From: Diphasiastrum complanatum | Taxonomy: Eukaryota; Streptophyta; Lycopodiopsida; Lycopodiales; Lycopodiaceae | Length of the DNA stretch: 64,000 nt | NCBI GenBank assembly: GCA_029204225.1 | Contig: CM055092.1 | Coordinates: 66,316,923-66,380,922 of the forward strand | Direction of reading: 5' to 3' | Part shown: positions 10,001 through 21,500 of the stretch, piece after piece | Layout of the letters: each line of letters begins with the position of its first letter | Numbering within the stretch: the first letter of the stretch is position 1 | The notes under the pieces: generated by a model | Seen by the model: the letters and a program-made list of their open reading frames with translations, nothing else | The model's database searches: none | What the model was told of the DNA's origin: nothing | Translations under genes and position numbers: made by a program

Positions 10001-11034
10001 TCACATTGACCATCATTTGCAGTGTAGATGATGTTACCTTCTCCCTCATAAGACAATAAGGATGTAAAGTATTCCTTATGTCTTGTCATGTGAGATGAGG
10101 CTCCACTATCAATCCACCAAGGATCATTATCATCTATGTTGGCTAACAAACTTGAAGTCATAACAAGTGATTCACACGTGTTATGTTCTTCCTCATCTAT
10201 TGTAAGATTTCCTTGCCTCTCTCCTTGCTCTCTTTTCTTCTTATAACATTCATTTGCAAAATGACCTTTTATCCCACAATAAAAGCACTTGAACTTTGAC
10301 TTATTGTTCTTAGTAGAAGAGGAAGAGGAAGAGTGATCATCATGATCAAAGTTACCACCTTTGGACCATTTCCCTTTGCCTTTACCTTTGCCCTTGAATT
10401 TGCCTTTTGTGAAGAAAGCCTCTTCACCTCCACCTTGCAAGGATGCACCATCAAGCTTTGATTGCAACCTATGTTCTTCAGCCAATAAGATTTCTTGCAA
10501 GTCAACCACACTTGGCAAGACTCTTTGAATGGCAAAACTTTGCACAAGGTTAGCATGTTCATTTAGCAAACCATTCAACATAACTTGGACTATTTCACCA
10601 TCTTTTATGTTCTCATCAATGCATGCTAAATCATCACTTAGGGACTTAACTCTCAAGATAAATGCATGAGCACTTTCACCCTCTCTTTGCCTACTAGAAA
10701 ATATTTGTCTCCTTAGGGTCAATACCCTAGATGTGGACTTTGATTCAAAGAGCTTCTTTAAGGCATTCCATGCCTCACCTGCACTTTGACACTTTCCAAC
10801 TTCCTTGAGAAGTTCATTTGTAACATTCATTTTAATGATATGAAGAGCCCTTTTGGCCTTCTTATCAAACCTTTGTTGCTCTTGAAGTGTGAGAGGTCTC
10901 TCTTCAATTTCTGCAACTATGTCCATGAGTTCATTCAACTCAAGTAAGGACTCCATCCTCACTTTCCAAGTAGAGTAGTTTGATGAACTCAACCTTTCAC
11001 TAGACTCTAGCATGATCCCACCATTGGAAGCCAT
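7081..11034 (-). CDS. gag-pol: Gag-Pol polyprotein of element C (1317 aa)
   Basis: One frame encodes all copia functions in order. Gag is residues 1-250 with the CCHC knuckle CFYCGIKGHFANEC (250-263). Protease has DSGASS (309-314). The integrase zinc domain has H442, H447, C476 and C479, and the core has D506, D568 and E604 (PQQNGVAERKNRTL). RT spans about 815-1060 with YVDD at 990-993. RNase H has D1154 or D1156, E1195 and D1232 and ends in KHIEIAHHFVRDQVIAKEVEL and VADIFTKPLG. The start MASNGG aligns with element A. The stop codon lies in LTR bases 3-5, and the C-terminus NVEEGV is encoded by the polypurine tract. One oddity: the usual LVAKG motif of RT reads LVANW (N864, W865), two adjacent G-to-T changes that may impair RT. 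Confidence 0.95.
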   Translation of the reverse strand: MASNGGIMLESSERLSSSNYSTWKVRMESLLELNELMDIVAEIEERPLTLQEQQRFDKKAKRALHIIKMNVTNELLKEVGKCQSAGEAWNALKKLFESKSTSRVLTLRRQIFSSRQREGESAHAFILRVKSLSDDLACIDENIKDGEIVQVMLNGLLNEHANLVQSFAIQRVLPSVVDLQEILLAEEHRLQSKLDGASLQGGGEEAFFTKGKFKGKGKGKGKWSKGGNFDHDDHSSSSSSTKNNKSKFKCFYCGIKGHFANECYKKKREQGERQGNLTIDEEEHNTCESLVMTSSLLANIDDNDPWWIDSGASSHMTRHKEYFTSLLSYEGEGNIIYTANDGQCDIKGIGTIPISLSTNRKANLENVLYIPSITKNLLSVSQMIDKGLDVEFIGDACLISKCGSLIAQGRRHGKLFKLDACVISNHEGCMAREQLTNQEVWHKRLGHPNFKSLEVMAKKELVLGLPKSLVANNSVCEHCALSKSHRLAYSRSTSRSKEAFQLVHSDIHSSSTTRNGGAKMYATFIDDFSRYTWIYLLKSKDEVFAAFVKFKNEMENQFNTKIKCLRSDNGGEYTSNRFKDFCIAHGIKREMSSPRTPQQNGVAERKNRTLCECAKAMRLHANLAKSFWGEALACANYLCNRWTSASLDGKTPHEVLYGRRPSVKHCRIFGCTCFVNITLDDRTKEDPSSKKGVFVGYSEVSKAYKVYIPSTKKVVISRDVIFHEENVSNVVDVDVDVPTNHHDVQDVLDEDGDATPKQTSRKTQRQRAKPSRLTYDEKGKQVVDNSNFAFLTSFDEPTCVGEAIQKKEWIQAMDHEHQALIKSNTWRLVKLPKDKKAIGCKWIFKIKTNQDGSINKYKARLVANWYAQEYGIDYDETFAPVAKMVTIRILISLATLYDWDMWQMDVTNAFLNGDLEEDIYMEQPEGYVSHDEPNHVCYLQKSLYGLKQAPRSWYAKLNSFLLSQNFVMSEYDHSLYFRLNENDITLLLIYVDDIILSGGNNLDIDEIKMALKREFEIQDLGKLHYILGIEIIRTSKSTFICQEKYVNSILKRFHMEDCKVVSTPMESNVKLTTRSNERSFKDITLYRKLIGSLIWLTITRPDLSFVVGKLSQFMQDPSEAHWKLGKRVLRYISGSRDFGILYGGTTPNLCGFSDSDFAGDQMDRKSTSAFAIYLGDGVVSWLSKKQPTISLSSTEAEYKALTTCTKEILWIKRMLLDLHLLEPEKTPIILCDNLSAQSLASNPVFHARSKHIEIAHHFVRDQVIAKEVELQHVSSKECVADIFTKPLGKDLYLMHRSNLGMCSKTMLKLASNVEEGV
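7086..7098 (-). promoter_or_regulatory. Polypurine tract of element C
   Basis: Reads GTTGAAGAGGGAG on the - strand, adjoining the LTR. It doubles as coding sequence for the final Gag-Pol residues. Confidence 0.9.
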
Positions 11035-12194
11035 GATTCTAATGTTTCTTCAACTTTTAGGTTCTGTCCTAAAGCACTTAGCACTCACTTTTCTCTCAAC
11101 AAATGATAGATAAAGAGATCTATGAAGATTTAGGACCCTAAAACACTTCTATCTTGAACCTAGATGGTTTCCAAGCATAGAAAGGAAGATTGAAACACAT
11201 GCAACACTTTGCACACACTAAGAATGGATTACAAAATCAAACCAACCTGAACACACTCTTGCTTAAGCTCTCAAACTTTCCAGCAAGTGACCAAATCAAG
11301 TTATGGTGTGAAGAGTTACTTGCATTCTTAGAAAATACCCAAAACTAGGATGCCAAGATTACCTAGTAATGAACAAACTTGATCAACATATGATCAACAC
11401 ACTAAGATATTGATTCAACCTGTAAAACCACATGTAAACCACACTTCTAAAAGTTTATAAACTCCAGCAAGTGATAAATACAAGATTTAGAGGTGAATGA
11501 ATGAGCACACTTAGTGAATCACAAGACTAGCTTCACTATCTTGTCAAATCTTGGTGTTTAGATGTAGATCTAAGATCACTTCACATGAGAATGTTCCTCA
11601 ACCTGTTAAGAACCTAAAAACACACTTGCATAATGGTTAACACCTTCCAGCAAATGCTCCAATCAAATTACATAAGGAGAGTTACTTACATGCTCAACAA
11701 AGTACACCAAAAATTATGCCAAAATTGATGACAATCTTTACAATATGCTCTTCACAATGGAGCTTACAATATGTTCACCCAAAAAAGGGGATCTTTCATC
11801 CAAATGGGAGCTTTGCTCAGCCTTTAGGAGAATTACAACTCACTCAAAAGAGCATTTGTCATCCACTTAAGGAGAAGTTTCATCCACTTAAGGAGAGTGT
11901 TCATCCAAGAATGGAGATTGTCAACAATAGGATTGAAAAGAACATTGTTAGTATTGAATATGCACAAGCCTCACAATCACAAATGATTAGGTGTTATGAT
12001 CTGATCCAAAATAGTTTCTTTTCAGCCTCTGATCTTCAATAGACCTGAAATATGCTTTTGATCCACAAGTTCAACTCACAAAACAAAGGTTAGTAAGATT
12101 TGATCAACAAAGCAATGCATAATCATGCTAGAACTTGATCAAACATCCAAATATCACCAAAAATGGAATACTTACTGTAAATAGAAGCCAACCA
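11035..12194 (-). other. 5' leader of element C
   Basis: Untranslated region between PBS and Gag-Pol, with the same degenerate ~183-bp repeats as A. It is nearly identical to A from the PBS to about 11150 and diverges in the last 100 or so bases before the start codon. An ORF of 108 codons runs antisense to the element at 11716-12042, with the same translation as 771-1097. I would not call it a gene without expression evidence. Confidence 0.7.
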
Positions 12195-12206
12195 GCTCTG
12201 ATACCA
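12195..12206 (-). promoter_or_regulatory. Primer-binding site of element C
   Basis: TGGTATCAGAGC on the - strand, adjoining the 5' LTR. Confidence 0.93.
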
Positions 12207-12861
12207 TGTGAAAAATACAGATCCTAAGTGGATCTAAACTCCAAGATCATTGGCTTGAATGCTTGCACTCCAAACTACATAAGCTAGGAATTGGCAACAC
12301 ATTCTATGCTACCTAGAATGCAAAGAACTTGATCAAAAAGCATTTATCACAAATGGAAACTTCCATAAACATCAAGTGCGGCCCAAAATAGCATTATACA
12401 GTCCATAATACATCAGCCTATCACTTTTGGAAAGCACCCAAGATCATACACAATAGCTTGAAGACAATACACACAACAATGCTCTCAATGGAGGAAGAAA
12501 CAATGACAATGATCTATTGATCTCAATGAAGCATACAAAAGGTTTCTCCAACCTGTTCTCCACGACTTCCCTACTATTTATGGATGAGGAAGATGACTCT
12601 CTCTCCTCTCTCTAGAAGGTACTTGACCCTAGATATTCCCTATATAGGAAAAATAGCTAAAAATGGCTTATATGACCAAAATACATCAAAATGGTCTCAT
12701 TTTGAAGGGTATGAAGTTTGACACTTCATCATACTGAAAAAATACAGTAAATAAAAACATTGTGGCCTGGTTCACACGTGTGAAACTCCAGAACCAAAAC
12801 TATTTACAATTTTAGCCAATTTAGGCCTCAAACTAGCTAGGAAATGTTGACAATTTTCACA
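12207..12861 (-). repeat. 5' LTR of element C (655 bp)
   Basis: Same length and ends as 6431-7085. TATA-like box at 12583-12574 in element orientation; palindrome at 12771-12784. Confidence 0.95.
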
Positions 12862-14887
12862 CAAAACACTCAAGTCCAACAATAAAAAGAAGAAGCAGTT
12901 TCAACAAGAAGCAAATGTTGTCTCTATTAGTAACTCGATCCAGCATGAAGAGGAGGATGAAGCTGCCTTTATGACCAAGGTCAAAATTTTTCAGGATATC
13001 GATTTCTGGTACTTGGACTCTGGAGCAACTCAACACATGATCCATCATCAGAACTGGTTCCAAAACTACAAACCTTTCACCCATTATAGAGTTGTGCAGC
13101 TTGGAGACAACTCAACACATTCCATTGAAGGTGAAAGGATAGTCAAGGTCGAATTTCAGAGAGGTGTTGTTAAGTTGATGTCCAATGTTCTGTATATTCC
13201 GAATCTTACAAAGAATTTGCTTTCTATAAGCAAAATCACTGATTCTGGTCGTAGGGTCAAATTTGATACAGAGGGCTGCACTATTCTTGACAAGTCTAGG
13301 AAAGTCCTAGCTTATGGTAGAAGATGTGGCTACCTTTACAAATCAAGTCACCGTTATTCTACAAGTAGTCAAGCTCTTATTTCTACTTCTAAATCAAATC
13401 ATTTGCTATGACATTTCAGACTAGGCCATTTGAATTTCAATGGTATTCAAGAAATGTCAAATCAAAACATAGTGCAAGATCGTCCTTTTGTTAGCAAATC
13501 CGATTCTCCATGTGAAAGCTGTATTATTAGCAAGCATGCTAGAAGTTCATTTACTTCAGATTCTGTTTGTACTTCTAAAGATTTGCTAGATCTTGTACAC
13601 AGTGACCTTTGTGGCCCAATGTAGACTTCTTTCATTTTCTGACTTTTATTGATGATTTTTCAAGGAGAACTGCTACTTACTTTTTGAAGCATAAATCCGA
13701 TACTTTCAGATTTTTCAAACAGTTCAAGGCTTCTATAGAAAATCAGACCCATAGAACAATCAAAGCTATACATTCTGATGGAGGAGGAGAATACATCTGC
13801 ACCGAGTTCAAGGAATTCTGCAAGGCCTGTGGAATACATCAATAATTCACCACTAGCTACTCTACTCAGTCCAATTGAGTAGCAAAGAGGAAGAATCAGA
13901 CACTTACTGAGAGTGCCAAAAGCATGATGGCCCATGCTTCTCTTCCAAAGAGATTTTGGACAGAAGTTGTCACTACAGCTGCCTACCTACAAAATCGATC
14001 CATCACCAAGGCCCTGACTGGCAAGACACCTCATGAGGTGTGGACTGGATCATCACTCGAGTATTTGAATGCATTGCCTATGCTCAGATCCTTGAAAGAA
14101 GTTGGATGACAAAAGCATGAATTGATTTTCATTGGCTGCTCCCCATATCACAAGGCATACAAACTCTACAACCTGGAAAATTAGAAGACCTTCACAAGCA
14201 GGGATGTCATATTCATGGAAGACCAAGTTTTTGACCATAAGGGAAAAGCTCCAGACTCCGACCCAAGAATTGAACAATTAAAATCCGATCCTAGGATCAA
14301 AAAATCAAATTTTGATCCAAGTATTGAAAACAACTCAGGGATCGAAAATCAGAAAATCGATATTGACTCGAAAAATGAGTCAGAACCTCAACATATCGAA
14401 CAACATCAAAGGATTGATCAAACATGGACTGTAATTGAGTTGCCAAAGGATCAAAATTTGATTCCATGCAAGTGGTTGTTCAAGATGAAGTATGATGGTG
14501 AAGGGAAAATAAATCGATACAAGGCTAGATTGGTAGCCAAAGGCTTCTCCCAGATTCTAGATCTGGATTATTCCAAAACCTTCAGTCCTGTGGTAATGCA
14601 TGTTTCAATTCATTTACTTCTTTCTTATGCAGCTACAGCCGACCTTGAAGTTCACCAAATGGACGCCCAAACTGCATGGCACCATTGAAGAGGAGATCTA
14701 CATGTCCCAACCAGAACAATATGAGCTAAAGGGAAGGAGCACCTAGTGTGTAAAATTCACAAAAATTCTGTATGGTCTGAAATAGTCTCCAAGAGCCTGG
14801 TTTCAGAAAATAAATACATTGCTAATCGAGAATGGTTTCATTCCAAACTCGGCAGACTCAAATATTTATTTTAAGTTTGTATCGGAT
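12862..14887 (+). pseudogene. pol: Element B, rest of gag and pol up to mid-RT
   Basis: The frame resumes after element C with a Lys-rich Gag tail. Protease is recognisable as WYLDSGATQHM near 13010, the pre-integrase domain as FRLGHLN and CESCIISKHA, and the integrase core as HSDLCGPM, FLTFIDDFSRR and HSDGGGEY. RT begins at ELPKDQNLIPCKW with YKARLVAKGF and VHQMDAQTAW, and remnants such as LYGL and SPRAWFQKI follow. Stops at about 13411, 13624, 13843, 14109 and 14688 and several frame changes show it is dead. Sequence identity to copia stops at about 14887, where gypsy sequence begins. Confidence 0.88.
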
Positions 14888-14899
14888 TACAGCCTAACA

Positions 14900-16365
14900 G
14901 GATCCTTCCAGCACTTCATATCACATTCGAACCTATAAGAGTTCTTACTAGAGCACAACGCCAACATCAAGGACAACAGCAAAACCATGGAAAATCAGCT
15001 GAACCACATGGAAGCCATTTGATGGCCTCCACATTACCAAAAGATTACCTAGACCCAAAAGTGGAACAAAGGCAATACAACGAATTTCGAGATGAATTTT
15101 TGCGAGAGGAAGAACATACGGAAAGTCCGTTATCAGCTCATATCCCCGTAAAGGAGCAATTTCTACAGGGATTTGAAGTATTTTTTGATCTCCTGCAAGC
15201 TCAACTCACCATGCCGTTCCATAGTGCTATCGAATTCTTCACTGGACTTCAACGCTATATTCATCATAGTTCTCAGCTGCCTCCTATTCCTGATGAATAG
15301 CGAAAACCAGAAGAGATTTTTGAATTTTCTCAGATTCCTATGAATCTGATGAATATAGGTGTTGCTAAGGGGAATAACATCACACTAAGTTTGTCCTATA
15401 AAGATTACCCCGCAGTGTCTGCTATCCTTGATAGCGGATCAGACGTTAATATAATGGCTTTGTCATTGGCAAAGTCATGGGGCTTCAATACCCTCGATCA
15501 GCCATGATATAGACTTCGTATGGCTAATCAACGAGTTACTGACCCTGCTGGTCATTTATCAAATATAAAAGTTCGAATAGCAGGTGTCAAGTTTATCATC
15601 GATTGTGTCATCTTAGACCTACTAGAAGATGCCAATACGTATAAACTCCTTCTTGGTACACCCTGGCTCCAGGTGGCAGGTGTTGTCCAAGACTAGAAGA
15701 ACAACAAAATTACCTTTGGCAACTACGATAAACGAGTCACTGTTGACTCAAATGGCCATGTCAAGTCCGCCAAGGTATACAATGATTGGTCATCTACAAC
15801 ATATGATGAATCAGATAGTGTCCCGATCCAACCAAAAGGCCACTATACACGAACAACGGACATAATCAATTGGGGTCATGCACTAGCCACCGTGGACTGT
15901 GCGGATTCCAATCGATGTCGTATCGAAACGGCTGCAGAAGATTTGGATATTCTTCCATCTTCTACAGACATTGACACACCCATCATCCCGCTTATGATGA
16001 TAGACCCCATTCCTATAGCTTGGTGCCCAGGAGAACCTAGTGTCTCTACTGCCCATGTTTCAGAAGAAGGTATTCTTTCCATGGATGATGTCGAAATGAT
16101 GGATGATCATGTACTCCGCTATCTAGATGCTCAACGTTATCCGTCCAAAGTCATTACTAAGGAGATCAAGTCACCAGGACCATTGGCCCATGTCCAACTA
16201 ACATCCAAAGTACCAAACATACAAGCATACAGGCCCAAACCCAAAGTATATACTTGGGACGTGTATCCTGACGAAGTCTGGGATACAATCGACGATGATA
16301 TGGTAAGTGAGGCCACAACACCACCCATTCAAAAACCGCAAAAAACCTCGGTTACAAAAAAATAA
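14900..16365 (+). pseudogene. Gypsy Gag/Pol junction and protease (element E)
   Basis: An open stretch at 15019-15300 is a Glu/Gln-rich linker. The retroviral-type aspartic protease follows at about 15390-15670: SAILDSGSDVNIMA carries the catalytic Asp-Ser-Gly and LLLGTPWL is the usual C-terminal protease motif. Stops (for example near 15298, 15507 and 15694) interrupt it. A long acidic linker (15892-16365) has no motif I recognise; it stops at 16365, and RT continues in another frame from 16307. Confidence 0.75.
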
Positions 16366-17935
16366 AATTATTGATACAAAATTAACCGAGCGTCAAAAAC
16401 AGATGCGTGCAAAGCTTAAACAGCCAATCAAGCCCTTGTCAGAGAGGACAAACAACAAACAATTTGACAAAGTTTCCACTTCTGGTAAAGAATCAACTCA
16501 AATGATTCCTAAAGTCCCAGAACATTTTGTGGACCCACCTTTCGATCTTTCGCAGAAGTTCAAAGACTTTACACTGGATGACGTTGTTATCCAGTTACCG
16601 CAGCCACATCGAGAACCTACACCAAGTTGCAATTCCTTTGAAGGACCCGCTAAGACAGTTCCACTAAACCTTAAAGATCCTGACGAGGACATAGATCAAA
16701 AGGTTTATGTTGGTGCACATCTGTCATCAACCCAACTGTCTGATCTAGAAACTTTTTTACGCAAATACAGGGATGTATTTTCATGGAATTATACCGAAAT
16801 GAAAGAAATCCCCCCTGACATAGTAGTACATCGGATTCCTCTAGAAGACAATGCTAAGCCTGTTAGGGCTAAACCTTACTACAGTAACCCAGTCTATCGT
16901 GATAGGATCGATGAGGATATTAAGAAATTGATGGATGCTGGCTTCATTTATGAAGTCCAACATACTGATTGGGTATCGCCCATTGTGGTTGTACCCAAGA
17001 AAAATGGCAAGCTTCGTATCTATGTTGACCTCAAGAACCATAATGTGGTTACAAAGAAAGAACATTTTCCCTTGCCCTTAACGACCCAAATATTAGAGGA
17101 AATGGCAGGAGTTGAAGCTTTCAGCTTCTTGGATGGATTTAGCGGCTATTTCCTTGTTCAAATAGCCCCTGAAGATAAACATAAAAAAACTTTTGCCATA
17201 GAGAACGAGATTTACGCTTATAACGTTATGCCTTTTGGCTTATGTAACGCCCCCTCAACATTCCAACAGGTCATGCAACTGCCCTTTCAAGATCTGTTAC
17301 ATCGGGTCGTGGAGACTTATCTCGACGATCTAGGTGTACATTTTTCCGCTGCTACGCACCTAGACGCCTTGGAGAAAATCTTCATTCGCTGTCGTAGGTT
17401 CGGCATCTCACTAAACCCTGATAAATGCCAAATGTGGGTCACCCACGGGGTTGTACTCGGGCATATAATATCAAAGGACGGTATTTCTACCGACCCGTCA
17501 AAAAGCAAGGTTATCGTGGACATGCCCCTACCTGTAACAGTGAAGGAAGTATATGTTTTTCTTGGTCATACCAACTATTATCGCATCTTTATAATCGACT
17601 ATGCCGGCAAGGCACGTCTCATTTATTTAGTTTTGGTAGATCCGCGCTGGACCGAAGAACAAATTAAGGCCTTTGAGGAGTTGAAAACAGCCCTCACGAT
17701 GGCTCCCATACTCCGCTCGCCAGATTACACGAAAGAGTTCCATGTGCATACTGACGCAAGTAAGTATGCCATTGGAGGTCTCCTTGCACAACCGGGTGAG
17801 TATGGCAAAGATTTTTCTATACATTTCTTAAGCAGACAACTGGTGCCTATTGAAGTAAACTATACCACTACCGAGAGAGAAGCATTGGCGATGATCTATG
17901 CGGTACAACAACTACGACATTATCTGTTAGGCTAG
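16307..17935 (+). pseudogene. pol: Gypsy reverse transcriptase and RNase H (element E)
   Basis: An open frame of 542 codons. RT motifs run from about residue 190: RAKPYYSNPVYRD, DWVSPIVVVPKKNGKLR, AFSFLDGFSGYFLVQIA, MPFGLCNAPSTFQQVM and the catalytic YLDD, then LGHIISKDG and YYRIFI. The start of RNase H follows (FHVHTDASKYAIGGLLAQ, YTTTEREALAMIYAVQQLRHYLLG). The frame is unusually long for this otherwise broken element. It ends at a TAG just inside RNase H, and homologous sequence continues, so it is a disabled copy. Confidence 0.88.
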
Positions 17936-18594
17936 ACCTTTGCTTTCTACACAAACCATCAAGCACTCATATATATCGTTAATAAGTCCTGTAAGACGGG
18001 ACAAATAGCTCGATGGCTACCGATTTTGGAGGAATTTAATTTCCGTGTACTCATTCGGAAAGGGTCACCTTTCCAAACTACCAAGTGCTGAAAAAGCAAC
18101 TGCACCAGTCAACGATGATCTTCCTGATGCGTGCCTTTTTCAGATCGATGCTACACCCTTATGGGTTGAGAAGATCACTTAGTTCCTCACAACAGGCCGA
18201 CTAAACGAAGGCCTGACTACAATGAAATATTTTTTTTTTAATAAAAGCAGCGCCTTTGCAGATAATTGCGGGACAAATTTACGAAAGGGACGTTGACGGC
18301 ATTATTCGACGATGTGCTTATGAATCTAAGATACAATCGATAATATCTCAGGCTCATGAGGGCATTGGAGGTGGCCACTTTTTTGCTGAAGCCACAGCGA
18401 AGATTATCCTTCAAGCAGGATTGTGGTGGCCATCTTTGTTTAAAGACACGTTTGCTGTCATTAAAACGTGTGATGTCTATCAATGAGCAAAGAAAAATAC
18501 CAAAGCAGACTTCACACCATTGACTCCCATTATAGAAGGCAAAGCCTTCCATAAGTGGGGGATTGACTTTGTTGGACCAATCAGATGATCCGAA
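17936..18594 (+). pseudogene. Gypsy RNase H end and integrase zinc domain (element E)
   Basis: After the stop at 17933-17935 the RNase H alignment continues (FYTNHQALIYIV, QIARWLPILEEFNF). A frameshift follows near 18065. At 18256-18486 an H2C2 integrase zinc domain is visible: residues H and H in SQAHEGIGGGHF and C and C in KTCDVYQ*AKK, where a stop separates the last part. WGIDFVGPI at about 18557-18583 is the beginning of the integrase core, after which homology stops. Confidence 0.8.
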
Positions 18595-21500
18595 GCAAGC
18601 AAGCTCGACATCCAGCTATGCAAGTTAGACCTTACAGAGATGCAGACCTGGTACCAGCAGGCGGAGTCCTTCTTCAAGGAAAATGAATTTCAGATCCCTG
18701 TCTTGACAGGCTATCAAAGCCTATATCTGGTACACATGGCATATGCCAATTATCATACCACGACAAGATCATGTCAAATCATAGTTCCCCCTATAAGGAA
18801 TTATGTTTATAACGTATCTTTTGCGGCAGCCGACTTGCAACCTTATGGGTTCCCGCGAGGACCAAACACTGTCACAAGGACACTCCAAAAGATAGAGCAA
18901 ACGACATATTTCAAGTATATTGATCCCTCTGTAACCAAGTGGAAGAATAAGGATGGGTACAGGCTAGAAGCCGTCAACGACAAGCAACTTCAAGTAGCAT
19001 GTGCCTATCCCACCAGATGCACACAAAAGCCTCGAATGAAAGTGCTGAGGGTACCCATGTCCCTGTTTCACATGATGGCAGATTCACGACTGCATGCCCA
19101 GAACCTCTATGATTGGGCACAGTTTGCTTCGAATTGTCTTCATGAGTGCATTAAGAACAAGCAGCCCATCACAGTATTGGGATATCTGATGACAAATATC
19201 ACTCTTCATCAAGTACAAAATGGCCCAAAGCTTCAACAACAACTGCAGCTTGCAGACAAGGCATGAAAAATTCCCATTGAACACAAGAAGTCCAAGCGTG
19301 CAAGAACAACTTCACCATCGGGATCCCAGGCTAACCGAGTCAAACCAATATCCTCCCTCTGGTGCAGAAGCCAAGAAGCCCACCACAAGATCCACAAATA
19401 GCTGTAACTTTTGGAGCTCAACAGGCAGATACCTCAAGCGGCTCAGCAAGCACAGGCCCAACAAGTCCACACGCTGAACACGTTGCAATATTTTGATGCT
19501 GCGGACCTGATGGAAATCAGTGACGACGAGCCAGAAAAGGAGAAGCAGCCAGGAAGAAGTCAAACCCCTCCACTAACCACCACCACCACAAAGCTACTAA
19601 CATCATCCCTCCACCTCCACCTCTGCCTCCGTCTTCAGCTCTAACACCACGTTTGTTTTTTGGTTTAGCCTCGCCATCCCATACCCCAGATCAGTACCCA
19701 ACCCTCACTAACCCAGAAAAGCTCACTGAAGCAATCAAGCGCTTGATAATTGGCCTATCCGAAATGAGCTACCACATGCATTGGTTGGTGAGCCAGCACC
19801 AAAATCTCGAGAGAAGAGCCCAACATCAAGACCAAGAAATTACACGATATCAAAGGATGGCCAAAGAAAAAGAGAAAGAGACAATAGAAACCAGATCCGT
19901 GATGGCCGGGCAGAAATCCACTTTGGAAGAGGTCCAGCAACAGCTGAAACACCAGATGATCCAAATCGACCAAGTACGAGACAAATCATCGGGTGCAATG
20001 ACAGTCGACGCTCCTCTAGTCAAGCCCGAGGACATTCAATTCTAGGCCCCACAGGCCTCAGCCATCCAGATGGAGAAATACGTAAGGCTAATCCAAGAGC
20101 GAGAAGCCGAAAAGAAAAATTTTGAAAATATTGTGGCCAAACAAGAGAAGATCATCCTGGAGTCCCAGAAGCAGCTGGAAGACACTACGAAGGCCATGCA
20201 ACAAGTCTTGGACAATGTGAACCAACTATGGGACACGACGTGCAAGGCTCAAGCAGGTGCTCAATCAATAAAGCCGCGGGATGATGATGGGAATGATGGC
20301 ACAGGAAATCAAGGCGGGCTCGGGATCGGGTGGCCAGAGAGCCGGTGCTGCTTCCATGACTTTTCCCCGACCCCCTCCCACCTTTAACCCTTCCTCCTAC
20401 TCCGCATTTGATTTTTTTGAAACATTCATTCCAACTTACCCAATTCTTTCATCTCCTCTCTCTTCATCATCTCCTAGCAAAATAATGGGCCCATCAAGAT
20501 GTCCATCTAGCACTTACAAATCCCGATGGGACGAGTTCCTCCAACAACTCCACTCCCCTGGTGCTACGTATAACTTGTTGATTCCACCTCCTCCTAAACC
20601 GTTCACCCCCGCACCCCTCTCCCCAAATCATTCCATCCCCGACCTTCCAGAAACTAACACTGACATGGGGGGTGATGATGACTTCTTGGCAGACCAACCA
20701 GAAACGAGAAGGTTCTTGTCCAGACCAGACACAAGTGCAGCTGAGCCATCAACAAGCGAGAGAGCTAAAGAGAAAGATACGGGCACCAAGGCCCTAGATG
20801 ATTATCTAGCAAGGCCATCTCAGCTGCGTAGGACAACTTCCCCTACTAGGCCCAGTGGCAAACTGGCTGACACAAGGGAGTCAGAGAAATTTGAGAGAAA
20901 ATACCCTCCCAACATGAGGGGAGGCAAAGAAGACATTGATGAAAGCCAATACTCCACCAGGGCCGAGATCATTGCCACGCTACAACCGCAGCCAGAATGG
21001 CAGACTAAAGTCCTAAAAGATAACAAGCGGCTTCAAGAATATTTGAAAGCACCAGCATGGAAGCGAGTGGATCCTTTCTACATGCCACTCAAACGCAGAA
21101 ACCCATGGCCGGTGGAAAAGCCCCAAGTGGAGTTCCTAAATTGGCCAGTCATTCCGGGAATCTTACACAAAACCTCTCTGGATGATCTGAAGCTGCAGTT
21201 ACTTGAGTTCAGGCATAAATACAAATCAAGTGCCGATCTTTGCGTGTAGAAAAGTGTCGAGTATTGCAGATCCATGGCCTTTCTGATGCAGCAAGAGTGT
21301 TTTTGGGATCAAGGCTTGGATCCAATTAGGATCAATCCAAATACGGCTCTCCAGTCACAAGAAGACCATGAGATGATGGGCAGGCTATACTACAGAGCGG
21401 CCTTCATGTCATCATGCTATGTGACCATGGTAGAAGACTGGCAGGAAATGGGCTTCGTAGAAAAAATAAGAGAATATCTGGGGCCCCTCAACTTTGGAAG

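Larger units (their letters stand above)
6431..12861 (-). mobile_element. Element C: complete, apparently young copia retrotransposon
   Basis: A 6431-bp element on the - strand with two 655-bp LTRs, perfect 5-bp target-site duplication CAAAA (6426-6430 and 12862-12866), PBS (12195-12206), leader, one uninterrupted Gag-Pol frame and a polypurine tract. I saw one LTR difference (T at about 6660, C at about 12436). It is the most complete element here and the best candidate helper for element A. It sits inside the zinc-knuckle region of element B gag. Confidence 0.96.
5499..14887 (+). mobile_element. Element B: old copia retrotransposon, split by C and truncated at its 3' end
   Basis: It retains part of a 5' LTR (5499-5752), a PBS (5753-5764), gag (5897-6430 and 12862 on), then protease, integrase and about half of RT to 14887. 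Element C (6431-12861) interrupts it inside the gag zinc knuckle. All reading frames carry stops and shifts. Gypsy sequence begins abruptly after the RT motif at about 14887, so the rest of RT, RNase H and the 3' LTR are missing. Confidence 0.85.
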
